A stretch of DNA of 64,000 nucleotides from NCBI RefSeq assembly GCF_026627925.1, contig NZ_JAPNLE010000009.1, forward strand, positions 372,001-436,000. The letters are read 5' to 3'. Origin of the DNA: Cupriavidus sp. D39. Lineage in GTDB: Bacteria; Pseudomonadota; Gammaproteobacteria; Burkholderiales; Burkholderiaceae. Shown here one piece after another: positions 29,706 to 37,420 of the stretch. Numbering within the stretch: the first letter of the stretch is position 1; each line of letters begins with the position of its first letter. Made by a program: the position numbers and the translations under genes. The notes below the pieces were generated by a model. It had not been told where the DNA came from. It was given only the letters and a program-made list of their open reading frames with translations, and did no database searches.

Positions 29706-30064
29706 TTTGCTGCCCCTTGCTTGAGCTCGCCGATGCGCTGGTCGTACACGGTGTTGGTCCGATGCACGTACACCGCCACCAGCAGGAAGGTCAGCGCGAA
29801 CATGCCGAAGCCCACCGGAATGCCCACGCTCATGGGCTGGCCCAGGGTCAGCTGGCGGCCCAGCAGCGCGGGCCGGAAGGCGAGCGTGAGGATGTAGCCG
29901 AAGTACACCGCCAGCATGATGGCGGTCAGGGCCCACGCGAACCTGCGCCGCGCGCGCACCAGGGACTGGAATGCCGGATCGGCGAGCAGGGGATTCGGTG
30001 GGGGCGCAGCGAGCGCGGCGCTTTCGCGGGCGGCTGCGGCAAAGGTGGGGGCGGTGTGTTCCAA
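29702..30064 (-). CDS. DUF485 membrane protein (YjcH-like), partner of the symporter
   Basis: 120 aa with two transmembrane helices ([22 protein letters not shown] and [21 protein letters not shown]) and the family sequence [22 protein letters not shown]485 genes precede actP in many bacteria. Overlap of 4 bases with the symporter start. About 48 bases separate it from the FAD hydroxylase stop, so it is in the same operon. Confidence 0.92.
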   Translation of the reverse strand: MEHTAPTFAAAARESAALAAPPPNPLLADPAFQSLVRARRRFAWALTAIMLAVYFGYILTLAFRPALLGRQLTLGQPMSVGIPVGFGMFALTFLLVAVYVHRTNTVYDQRIGELKQGAAK

Positions 30065-30112
30065 GGTTGTCTCCGTTGGGGGCGGTTGGTCTGGCGGGGG
30101 GCGGCGGCGCGC

Positions 30113-31336
30113 TCAGAAGCGCGTCGACACCGCCGTCTCGCGCATCACGGCTTCCGGCGTGCGATAGCGCTCGGCCATCTGACGATCGGTCTCGTTCTTG
30201 AGCTGCGCCTGCATATAGGCGCCGAGGTGGCGCGCGTGCTGGACGATGGCCGCGCCCACCTGCACGCGCTCGGCACTGTAGCTTTCCAGTGCGGCACTGA
30301 CGCTGTCATGCGCTTGCAAGGCCTTGACCAGCGAGATCGCATCGCCCGCGGCCTTGGTCACGCCCATGCCGCAGTGCGGGCGTGCCACGAAGGCGGCGTC
30401 GCCGAGCAGCGCCACGCGGCCGAAGGCCATGCTCGGCACCTCGAGGTCGAAGATGGGCTGGAACAGCGGCTGCGCGGCCTTGGTCACCACCTCGCCGAAC
30501 TGGGGCGCCAGGTTGGCCAGCGCGGCTTCCTCCATGCTCGCCAGCACGTCCGGGCGGATCAGCCCCGGCGGGATGCCGCCGGACCAGCGCTTACCGCTGG
30601 CGTCGGTCAGCAGGTTGGGCAGGTCCACGTCTTCGCTGGTGGCGCGGTACCACACGAAGTTGTAGCGGCGCTCGCCAACCCGGGTGCTGTTGCCCTGGCC
30701 CGCCACCGGGTAGCCGAGGATCTGCTCGCGCGGCGGCAGGCAGAAGGCGAACTTCTCGAACAGCATGTCGCGCGTGGCTTCGCTCAGGCTCGTTTCGTCC
30801 ACCAGGCCGCGCCAGGCGATGTACCCTGCGTACTGGAGCCGGGCCTCGGGCAACAGGCACTCGCGCAACGCGGAGCGGAAGCCGTCCGCGGCGACCACAA
30901 GATCCGCGTGATGGACCGAGCCGTCGTCCAGCATCACCACGGCGTGGCCGGGCTCGCTGCGCACTGACACCACATTGGCGCCCGTGCGGTACGTGCCCCC
31001 GGTGAAGGCGGACCGCAGCACGTGGTACATCTTGCCCCATGCCGTCAGCGTTTGCGGCAGCTCACGCTGGGACAGGACGCTGCCGTCCTGGCCCAGCGTC
31101 AGCCGGGACTTCACCTGCACGCCGATGGAGTTGTCCACCTCGACCCCGGCGGCGGCCAGGGCCTCGAACAATTCCGGATGTGTGACGATGCCCGCGCCGC
31201 GCCCGGCAAGGGCTTCGGGAACACGCTCGCATACCTCAACCTCCCACCCGCCGCGTGCGAGCAGGTTGGCCGCGAACAGCCCGCCCAGCGAGCCGCCCAC
31301 GATGATGGCCTTCGGCCGTGTAGATAGGGTTGTCAT
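30113..31336 (-). CDS. FAD-dependent aromatic hydroxylase (group A flavin monooxygenase)
   Basis: 407 aa from ATG 31336. FAD-binding Rossmann motif [25 protein letters not shown] at residues 10-35, a DG-type motif ([16 protein letters not shown]) and the second FAD motif [22 protein letters not shown]. Closest in form to 2,6-dihydroxypyridine 3-hydroxylase/salicylate hydroxylase-like enzymes. An AGGAGA site lies directly before the start, and if the VOC frame is corrected its TGA is separated from this ATG by only two bases. Substrate unknown, presumably a hydroxylated aromatic or pyridine ring. Confidence 0.88.
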   Translation of the reverse strand: MTTLSTRPKAIIVGGSLGGLFAANLLARGGWEVEVCERVPEALAGRGAGIVTHPELFEALAAAGVEVDNSIGVQVKSRLTLGQDGSVLSQRELPQTLTAWGKMYHVLRSAFTGGTYRTGANVVSVRSEPGHAVVMLDDGSVHHADLVVAADGFRSALRECLLPEARLQYAGYIAWRGLVDETSLSEATRDMLFEKFAFCLPPREQILGYPVAGQGNSTRVGERRYNFVWYRATSEDVDLPNLLTDASGKRWSGGIPPGLIRPDVLASMEEAALANLAPQFGEVVTKAAQPLFQPIFDLEVPSMAFGRVALLGDAAFVARPHCGMGVTKAAGDAISLVKALQAHDSVSAALESYSAERVQVGAAIVQHARHLGAYMQAQLKNETDRQMAERYRTPEAVMRETAVSTRF

Positions 31337-31826
31337 AGTCAGTCTCCTGCCACTGCGGGGAGGGCGCGCGCGCGCCGTTGCCCGGGATTTCAAGGCCCGC
31401 CACCTCGGCGGCGGGGTAGTTCAGTTCGATGGTGACGCCGGAAGGGTCCTCGATGAACACCTGGTGCAGGCCCAGGCTGGGGACGGTGCGGTCGCGCCAC
31501 GGGATGCCCTCGGCTGCCAGCTTTGCCCACATCTGCGCCACGCCGGTGGCCAGGAACGCGATGTGGTCGAGGGTGCCGGTGCCCGCCGCCGAGGGGGCGC
31601 GGTCGCCGAGGTAGGCGGATAGCCCGTCAGGGTTGTCGGGGTCGACACCGATGATGTGGACCGTACCGAAGTCACCTTCGTCCCCGCCCATGTACAGCCA
31701 TGCGCCGGGGAAATCGAAAGGCGGGCGATAGCCTTGCTTGAAGCCGAGAATGCGTTCATAGAAGGCGCAGGATTGCTCGAGGTCCGTGGTGCGGATCGAG
31801 AAGTGCGCGAGCTTGCGGATTGCCAT
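31236..31826 (-). CDS. VOC superfamily protein (glyoxalase/dioxygenase-like)
   Basis: The fold is clear: RKLAHFSIRTTDLEQSCAFYERILGFKQGYRPPF at the start, GTVHIIG and LDHIAFLATGV with metal-type His, and HQVFIEDPSGVTIELNYP near the end. As given, the frame runs 100 bases into the FAD hydroxylase gene and ends with an unrelated-looking tail ([20 protein letters not shown]). One extra base in the C4 run (positions 31357-31360) would stop it at 31339 (162 aa), two bases before the next ATG, so this is probably another under-called homopolymer. First gene of the operon. Confidence 0.82.
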   Translation of the reverse strand: MAIRKLAHFSIRTTDLEQSCAFYERILGFKQGYRPPFDFPGAWLYMGGDEGDFGTVHIIGVDPDNPDGLSAYLGDRAPSAAGTGTLDHIAFLATGVAQMWAKLAAEGIPWRDRTVPSLGLHQVFIEDPSGVTIELNYPAAEVAGLEIPGNGARAPSPQWQETDYDNPIYTAEGHHRGRLAGRAVRGQPARTRRVGG

Positions 31827-31858
31827 GGTTGCCTCTGTTATTGATCGATCGATTAGTG

Positions 31859-31874
31859 ATCGTTTGATAAATTG
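31859..31874 (+). promoter_or_regulatory. Second copy of ATCGNNTGATAAATTG, before the VOC operon
   Basis: ATCGTTTGATAAATTG, 33 bases upstream of the VOC start. It is directly preceded by TGATCGATCGATTAGTGATCG, which contains repeated GATCG units. The location fits a repressor site over the operon promoter. Confidence 0.45.
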
Positions 31875-31978
31875 TAGAGCGGTTGGATGGAACAGCCAAG
31901 AGCGGGCAAGGGGGTACTTACCCTAATCGGCGGAGTGCGTGCCGGCTGCGCCACTTCTGCGCAGCGCAGCTCTGCGCC

Positions 31979-33136
31979 TTAGTGCAGTGGGATCCCCATG
32001 ATGCGGTTACCCATGCGGATGCCCCACTGGGTCATCTGTTCGCCTTGCGCGTGTTCGCCCTGCTGCCAGATCTGTAGCGCGTGGTCCGGGTCGGCCGTGC
32101 CGTCGAGCGCCTTGGCCAGCGCTACGGCATTGGCCGCGGCCTTGGCGGTGCTGCCGGCGGTATGGGGACGGGGAATGAAGGCGGCATCGCCAGTCAGCAG
32201 TACGCGGCCGAACACCATGCGTGGCACCTGCAGGTCCTGGATGGCCTGGACGAAGATCTGATCGGTGTTGTCGATCAGCGCGCGGAACGCGGGGTTGGCG
32301 CGCGCGGCGGCGGTCTGGCGAAACCAGCTCTCCTGCTCAGCTGACAGCATGCCCGGCGGGATCGAATGGCTGCGGCGTTTTCCGTTGCGATCGGTGAGCA
32401 CGGCATCGAGCGCCACGCGGGGCTCGGCCTTCAGGTACCACAGCCAGTTGAAGCGGCGCCGTCCGGACGCCGTGGCGCCGTCGGCACCGGGCACCATGTA
32501 CTGCAGCATCATCGAGTCGTGGTCTTGCTGGAACACGAAGTTCTCGTGCAGCAGCGGCCTGGCCGCTTCGGGCAGACGGCCTTCATCGACCAGGCCACGC
32601 CAGACGACATAGCCGGCATAGCTGGGGGCGACGCCGGGCAGCACGATCCTGCGCACCGTGGAGCCGGCGCCGTCGGCACCGACCAGCAACTCACCGCACG
32701 CCTGGCGTCCATCGGCGAAGGTGGCGCAAACGCCGTGCTCGTGCTGCGCGATAGCGGTGAGCGCCGCGCCGCGGTGATAGTGCGCCGCCGGGAAATGATC
32801 GAGCAAGGCGGCATACAGCGTGTTCCACGAGGTCTGTGTCTGCGGCATGCGCTGGCGGTGGAGCACGTGGCCGCCGTGGTCCAGGAACAGCCGGTCGTGC
32901 GAGCGCACACCCAGCGCTCCGTGCGCCGCGATGCCGGCGAACGAGAACGCCCGCAGCACCTCCGGCTGCAACACAATGCCGCCGCCACGGCTGTCGAGGT
33001 CCGATGCCGAACGCTCGAACACGTCGACCTGCCAGCCCACGGCGCGCAGCGCGGTGGCGGTGAACAGGCCGCCCAGCGAGCCGCCTATGACCAGGGCCTT
33101 GCGCGGGCCGACGGAGGATGCGTCATTGGTGTTCAT
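31979..33136 (-). CDS. FAD-dependent hydroxylase (2,6-dihydroxypyridine 3-monooxygenase-like)
   Basis: 385 aa. FAD-binding N-terminus ([30 protein letters not shown]), DG-type motif (LLVGADGAGSTVRRIVLPG) and second FAD site (GDAAFIPRPHTAGSTAKAAANA). It shares the overall pattern of, and is paralogous to, the hydroxylase at 30113-31336. YAGYVVWRGLVDE is typical of the DHPH group. Located upstream of the VOC operon on the same strand with a 150-bp gap containing the shared motif, so it is a separate transcript or the head of the same regulon. Confidence 0.88.
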   Translation of the reverse strand: MNTNDASSVGPRKALVIGGSLGGLFTATALRAVGWQVDVFERSASDLDSRGGGIVLQPEVLRAFSFAGIAAHGALGVRSHDRLFLDHGGHVLHRQRMPQTQTSWNTLYAALLDHFPAAHYHRGAALTAIAQHEHGVCATFADGRQACGELLVGADGAGSTVRRIVLPGVAPSYAGYVVWRGLVDEGRLPEAARPLLHENFVFQQDHDSMMLQYMVPGADGATASGRRRFNWLWYLKAEPRVALDAVLTDRNGKRRSHSIPPGMLSAEQESWFRQTAAARANPAFRALIDNTDQIFVQAIQDLQVPRMVFGRVLLTGDAAFIPRPHTAGSTAKAAANAVALAKALDGTADPDHALQIWQQGEHAQGEQMTQWGIRMGNRIMGIPLH

Positions 33137-33363
33137 GTGTGGCTCCAGAGTGCGAGTGGATGGACTGCATCGTAGAAGCGTCCAGGCCTAGAGAGAATGC
33201 TTGGCGGGGGCAAAGCAGTTTTGCGTGGGCGGCAACGGGGAGGGCGCCTTCGCCCCGCAAACCTGGCGTTGCGCGGCCGGCAACGCAGGTTTGCGCTGGC
33301 ATGCCATTGTGCCGGTGCGGCCCGCCATCTACGCTGGCTCCATCACTTACGCAAGGAACCGTC

Positions 33364-34014
33364 ATGAAACCCATCGACACCCAGATCACCTATGACTTCA
33401 TTTGCCCGTGGTGCTGGATCGGCCATCGCAACCTGAAGGCCGCCATTGAGCGCATGCCGACCGAGGCCGCTCCCACGATTTCTTATGTGCCCTATGAACT
33501 CAACCCGGACATGCCGCTGGAAGGCGCCGATCGCAAGGCCTACCGCACCGCGAAGTTCGGCAGCTGGGCCCGCTCACAGGCCATGGACGCAGAGGTGGCG
33601 ATGATGGGCCGGCGCGCCGGGCTGGATTTCAACTATGACCTGATCACGGTCACGCCCAATACCCGGCTCGCGCACCGGTTGATGGCATTCGCCCAACAGA
33701 CCGGCGACGCAGCCATGGCGGAGGCGTTGTTCGATGCCATCTTCGCTGCGTACTTTTCCCGCGGGGAGCACATCGGCCGGGTCGATGTGCTCGTGCCGCT
33801 GGCCGTATCGGCCGGCTTCGATGCACAAGCCGTGCGCAGCCACCTGTCGGGCACCGACGGCGAAGCGGAGGTCGTGGCGGCGCAAGCGAAGGCGCAGCGC
33901 GACGGCGTTCGCTCCGTGCCCACGATCCGGATCGGCAGTACCGCCATCGCCGGGGCGCAGCCGCTTTCGATCATGGAGAAGGCGTTGCAGGCGGCAGTGG
34001 GCGAGGCCATTTGA
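33364..34014 (+). CDS. DsbA-family oxidoreductase (FrnE-like), CPWC active site
   Basis: 216 aa without signal peptide. The thioredoxin-fold motif CPWCWIG is at residues 14-20 and the cis-Pro region RSVPTIRIGS is near the C-terminus. FrnE/2-hydroxychromene-2-carboxylate isomerase-like proteins act in the cytoplasm as thiol oxidoreductases or glutathione-dependent isomerases. It is divergent from the FAD hydroxylase, with a second DsbA-like gene 57 bases downstream, so these two form an operon. Confidence 0.88.
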   Translation: MKPIDTQITYDFICPWCWIGHRNLKAAIERMPTEAAPTISYVPYELNPDMPLEGADRKAYRTAKFGSWARSQAMDAEVAMMGRRAGLDFNYDLITVTPNTRLAHRLMAFAQQTGDAAMAEALFDAIFAAYFSRGEHIGRVDVLVPLAVSAGFDAQAVRSHLSGTDGEAEVVAAQAKAQRDGVRSVPTIRIGSTAIAGAQPLSIMEKALQAAVGEAI

Positions 34015-34071
34015 TAGCGAGCGCGCAGCACGTGCACCGGGCGGCTGCCGCAAAGAACCTGGAGAACCAAA

Positions 34072-34713
34072 ATGAACAAGCAAGCGACCCTACATTACGT
34101 TTACGACCCGTTTTGCGGATGGTGCTACGGTCTTGCGCCGCTCGTGTCGGCGGCCGACGAAGCCGGCCTCAGGGTGGTGCCGCACAGCGGCGGCATGCTG
34201 GCGGGAGATCGGGCGCAGAACATGTCCGCCGAATGGCGGGATTTCGTTCGCCCTCACGAGGAGCGCATCACCGCGCTCAGCGGGCAGCCATTCAGCGAGA
34301 CGTACCAGCAGGGCACGCAGTTCGACTACGACGTCAGGCTGGATTCCGGCCCGCCCACCGCGGCGATGCTGGCCGCCGAATCCGTCGCCGGCGCCGGGCT
34401 GAAGATGCTCGAACGCCTTCAGACTGCGTACTACCGCGAAGGACGCCCGATCGCCGAGCGCAAGGAACTGATCCAGATTGCCGACGAACTGGGGCTCGAT
34501 GCAGCGTCGTTCGCAAACGCCTACGACAAGGCGAGTTCGACGCTGCCTGACCACTTCGAGCAGACCCAGGCGCTACTCGAGGAGATTGGCGGCCGTGGTT
34601 ACCCAGCGCTGGCCATCGAGCAGGGCGGCAAGATCTCGAGGCTGCGTCTGGGGCAGTATTTCGGGAAGCCGGAGTTGTTCAAGAAGGCTGTGGGAGAGGT
34701 TTTGGCACAATGA
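34072..34713 (+). CDS. DsbA-family protein, CGWC active site
   Basis: 213 aa, no signal peptide; active site YDPFCGWCYGLAPL at residues 11-24 and cis-Pro motif GRGYPALAIEQ. It resembles the small cytoplasmic DsbA-like proteins that accompany isomerase-like DsbA proteins. It follows the CPWC protein on the same strand and is probably cotranscribed. Precise substrate unknown. Confidence 0.87.
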   Translation: MNKQATLHYVYDPFCGWCYGLAPLVSAADEAGLRVVPHSGGMLAGDRAQNMSAEWRDFVRPHEERITALSGQPFSETYQQGTQFDYDVRLDSGPPTAAMLAAESVAGAGLKMLERLQTAYYREGRPIAERKELIQIADELGLDAASFANAYDKASSTLPDHFEQTQALLEEIGGRGYPALAIEQGGKISRLRLGQYFGKPELFKKAVGEVLAQ

Positions 34714-34905
34714 GTGCATGCACCAAGCGGATAGAGCGCCAGCATGCTCGCGTTAGCTCACGGGTACGACATTTCAAAGTCGGATGAACCGATCTGTTGA
34801 GCTTCCTCTCTTCCGATAGGCAGCAAGGTCGGTCGGAACCTCGCACACACCTGCGCATTGGAGCGAGTTGGCTTTCCCAGACGCAATTCGGCCGGTTCCG
34901 TGGCC

Positions 34906-36144
34906 CTAGACGATGACGGTGTTGTTCACGTCTGCGATGGTTTTCGCGCCAAGCATGGCCATGTTTCGATCGACTTCATCGCGCAAGAGGGTGATGGCGT
35001 GGCGAACGCCCTCGGCTCCCCCAATGGCCGCAGCGTAAATAAAAGGCCGCCCCAGGAAGACGAAGCGGGCTCCTAGTGCCAACGCCTTCAGAACATCACC
35101 GCCTCGCCGCACACCGCTGTCCATCATGACGGTTGTCTTGTGCGCGACAGCCTCACAAATCTCCGGCAAAACAGCAAGCGGTTCCACGGCACCGTCCAAT
35201 TGGCGCCCACCGTGATTCGAGACAATGATGCCGTCCGCGCCCAAGGCGACAGCGCGTTCGGCGTCGGACGTATGCAAGATGCCCTTTATGACCAAGTTGC
35301 CGCGCCATCTTTGCCGGATTCGCTCGATATCCGTCCAACTCAGGTGATCGTGCCCCGTCGTATCGCGAATAGCGGAGGCCGACAAGATCGGTGCGCCGCG
35401 AGACGCAAAAGAATTCTCAAAATGCGGCATCCGACTCGAAATGAGCGTTCTGGCGAACGTCCCGGCCAGCCAGCGCGGCCGAGATATGCCATCGAATGCC
35501 AAACGGACAGATGGCCGCAAAGGCAAGGAGAAGCCGGTACGGACGTTATTCTCACGGTTGGCCCAGACGGGAATATCAACCGTAAGGACGAGTGTAGCGA
35601 ACCCGGCCGCTTCAATCCGCTCAATCAGGGCGTCCCTGCGTGTGGCGTCACCTGGCAGGTATGCCTGAAACCACGTGCCTGGTGCGGCCGCGTGAACGGC
35701 TTCCATCGGAATCAAGGACGTGCCGCTCATGATTGCAGGTATCTGCTCTTCCCGCGCGGTTCGCGCGAGGACCACATCGCCGCGGTAAGCGGCAATCGCA
35801 CTGATTCCAACGGGCGCCACGCCAAAGGGAGAAGCGTAACGTTGCCCAAAGATCTCGGTCGCTTGCGACCTTCCCGACACGTCGACAAGGACTTTGGGAC
35901 GAAACTTGACCTCGTCGAACGCCGTCCTGTTTGCGGCGAGCGACTTTCCATCCTCCGCGGCGCCGGCAATATAGCCAAAGATCGGGCGCGGAAGCACTCT
36001 CTTTGCCGCGAATTCAAAATCGGCAAGCGAGAGGATCGGTCGCAGTCGTCGATGAATCTGACGGTTGGCGCCATAGGCAGGCTTGGCAGGCATTCCAGCG
36101 CTCGGAACGGCCTGGCTCTCTGCAACTTCTGTTTGAGATGTCAT
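34906..36144 (-). CDS. FMN-dependent L-2-hydroxyacid dehydrogenase (lactate/mandelate dehydrogenase family)
   Basis: 412 aa. Family motifs: RPIFGYIAGAAEDGKSLAANRTAFDE at the start, PFGVAPVGISAIAAYRGD, the catalytic region SNHGGRQLDGAVEPL (active His) and DSGVRRGGDVLKALALGARFVFLGRPF (phosphate binding). It is second gene of an operon behind a glutarate 2-hydroxylase (66-base gap). That enzyme makes L-2-hydroxyglutarate, so this dehydrogenase probably oxidises it to 2-oxoglutarate, replacing the usual FAD enzyme LhgO (inference). Base composition is lower in GC than in the genes around 25-34 kb, hinting at different ancestry. Confidence 0.88.
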   Translation of the reverse strand: MTSQTEVAESQAVPSAGMPAKPAYGANRQIHRRLRPILSLADFEFAAKRVLPRPIFGYIAGAAEDGKSLAANRTAFDEVKFRPKVLVDVSGRSQATEIFGQRYASPFGVAPVGISAIAAYRGDVVLARTAREEQIPAIMSGTSLIPMEAVHAAAPGTWFQAYLPGDATRRDALIERIEAAGFATLVLTVDIPVWANRENNVRTGFSLPLRPSVRLAFDGISRPRWLAGTFARTLISSRMPHFENSFASRGAPILSASAIRDTTGHDHLSWTDIERIRQRWRGNLVIKGILHTSDAERAVALGADGIIVSNHGGRQLDGAVEPLAVLPEICEAVAHKTTVMMDSGVRRGGDVLKALALGARFVFLGRPFIYAAAIGGAEGVRHAITLLRDEVDRNMAMLGAKTIADVNNTVIV

Positions 36145-36210
36145 CTTGATTTGGAACGTCTATCAGGCCCAACCGCTGTCACTATCAGCCGCGCCGGATC
36201 ACATCGATAA

Positions 36211-37140
36211 TCAGGCGAACGTGCCTCGCTGGCGCATCAGCTCACGGAACAGCGCTTCATTTTTCTCGAACGGCGCGCGCCCATGGAGGTAGAAGTAGTT
36301 GTTCAGGACAACCAGATCGCCGACGGGCAGCGACACTTCCTTGGTTCCCGGCGACGCCTCCATGGAAGTCGACAGGTCGTTGAGGAATGCAGCCTCCTCG
36401 CGATTGCGAGGCTGTACAAACTGATCGATGAAGGACATCGACAACCCAAACGCATTCTGGAAGAAGAGCGGGCGCTCGACATCATCGCTGACATTCTTGG
36501 ACCCCGGCGCCTTGTAGAGGAAAGGCTGCGTCCCGAGACGGTGACTGACAAACCGGTCACGCCCCTCCCAATCGTCCAGATGCAAGAATCGGGACTCGCC
36601 GCCAATTGCATTCTGTTCGGCAAACTTCATCATCAACAGCCAGTCCGTCGCTTCGGTAACGAAGGTGCCGTCGGTGTGCATCGTGAAGAGTCGATAGGCT
36701 TGGCGCAAATAGGAGTCGCTATCGTCCGTGTGCTTGACCACGAAGCGAGCATAGTAAGTGCCCGACATTGCATCGTGGTTGCCGGGGCCCAAGAGGTGCC
36801 CAATGGCGGTGCCGAAGCGAACGAAATCGTCGGCGTCCGTCGTCAGTCCCTGGAGGCCTACCGTAAAGCCACCGTGCCGCCGATCCTTCACAATGCCGTT
36901 GATGGTTGTAGCGAAGTCCTCGCCAACATGCTTCGCGAGTACATCCGCGAGATCGTAGCGCATGAAGGGAACATACTCGAGGTTCTGAACATCGACCCTG
37001 CGTACGTCATGCAGGAACCCAAGAAGGGCATCGCGCTCAACGCTCACATGCAGGATGCGATGGTGATCTGGGTGGGCAGACAATTGGAAACGGGACTCGT
37101 CATTGCTGGCAAGCACTGCCGCAGGTAGCGTGGCATTCAT
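36211..37140 (-). CDS. glaH: Glutarate 2-hydroxylase (CsiD family, Fe(II)/2-oxoglutarate dioxygenase)
   Basis: 309 aa. It matches the remembered E. coli CsiD/GlaH pattern over most of its length: YYARFVVKHTDDSDSYLRQAYR, MHTDGTFVTEATDWLLMMK with the H-x-D iron motif, LHLDDWEGRDRF, APGSKNVSDDV, FIDQFVQPRNREE, and the distal HGR (NNYFYLHGRAPF) followed by RELMRQRG. It converts glutarate to L-2-hydroxyglutarate with 2-oxoglutarate and O2. First gene of the operon with the FMN dehydrogenase, divergent from a LysR gene. The N-terminal half differs more than the C-terminal half, so a related substrate is possible. Confidence 0.9.
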   Translation of the reverse strand: MNATLPAAVLASNDESRFQLSAHPDHHRILHVSVERDALLGFLHDVRRVDVQNLEYVPFMRYDLADVLAKHVGEDFATTINGIVKDRRHGGFTVGLQGLTTDADDFVRFGTAIGHLLGPGNHDAMSGTYYARFVVKHTDDSDSYLRQAYRLFTMHTDGTFVTEATDWLLMMKFAEQNAIGGESRFLHLDDWEGRDRFVSHRLGTQPFLYKAPGSKNVSDDVERPLFFQNAFGLSMSFIDQFVQPRNREEAAFLNDLSTSMEASPGTKEVSLPVGDLVVLNNYFYLHGRAPFEKNEALFRELMRQRGTFA

Positions 37141-37175
37141 CGATAGCTCTCCGGGATGTTGTATGGCGCTATTTC

Positions 37176-37202
37176 ATCTGGATTCTTTGATATGATCCAG
37201 AT
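37176..37202. promoter_or_regulatory. Dyad ATCTGGAT-N11-ATCCAGAT in the glaH/lysR divergent promoter
   Basis: Two perfectly complementary 8-base arms separated by 11 bases, 36 bases from the glaH start and 41 bases from the LysR start. LysR-type operators are often dyads of this size. It lies in the only divergent interval of the locus. Confidence 0.6.
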
Positions 37203-37420
37203 AGAAGACAGTAATCTTTGTTCCGAAATTGAGATTAAAACGATGATTGACGTTCGCCAGTTGCAGTGCTTCCTCGCCGTGGCGGAAGAACTTCACTTTG
37301 CGAAGGCGGCAGATCGCTTAGGTGTCGCACAATCAGGGCTCAGCACCCAGATCCAACGCCTTGAGCAAGATTTGGGAGTCACGCTCTTGAACCGCAACAA
37401 AAGGAAGCCGGTGTCACTTA

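Noticed and set aside
34714..34905. Possible tRNA-like or attachment-site sequence downstream of the DsbA-like genes
   Set aside because: No acceptor stem, anticodon arm or T-loop pattern could be assembled.
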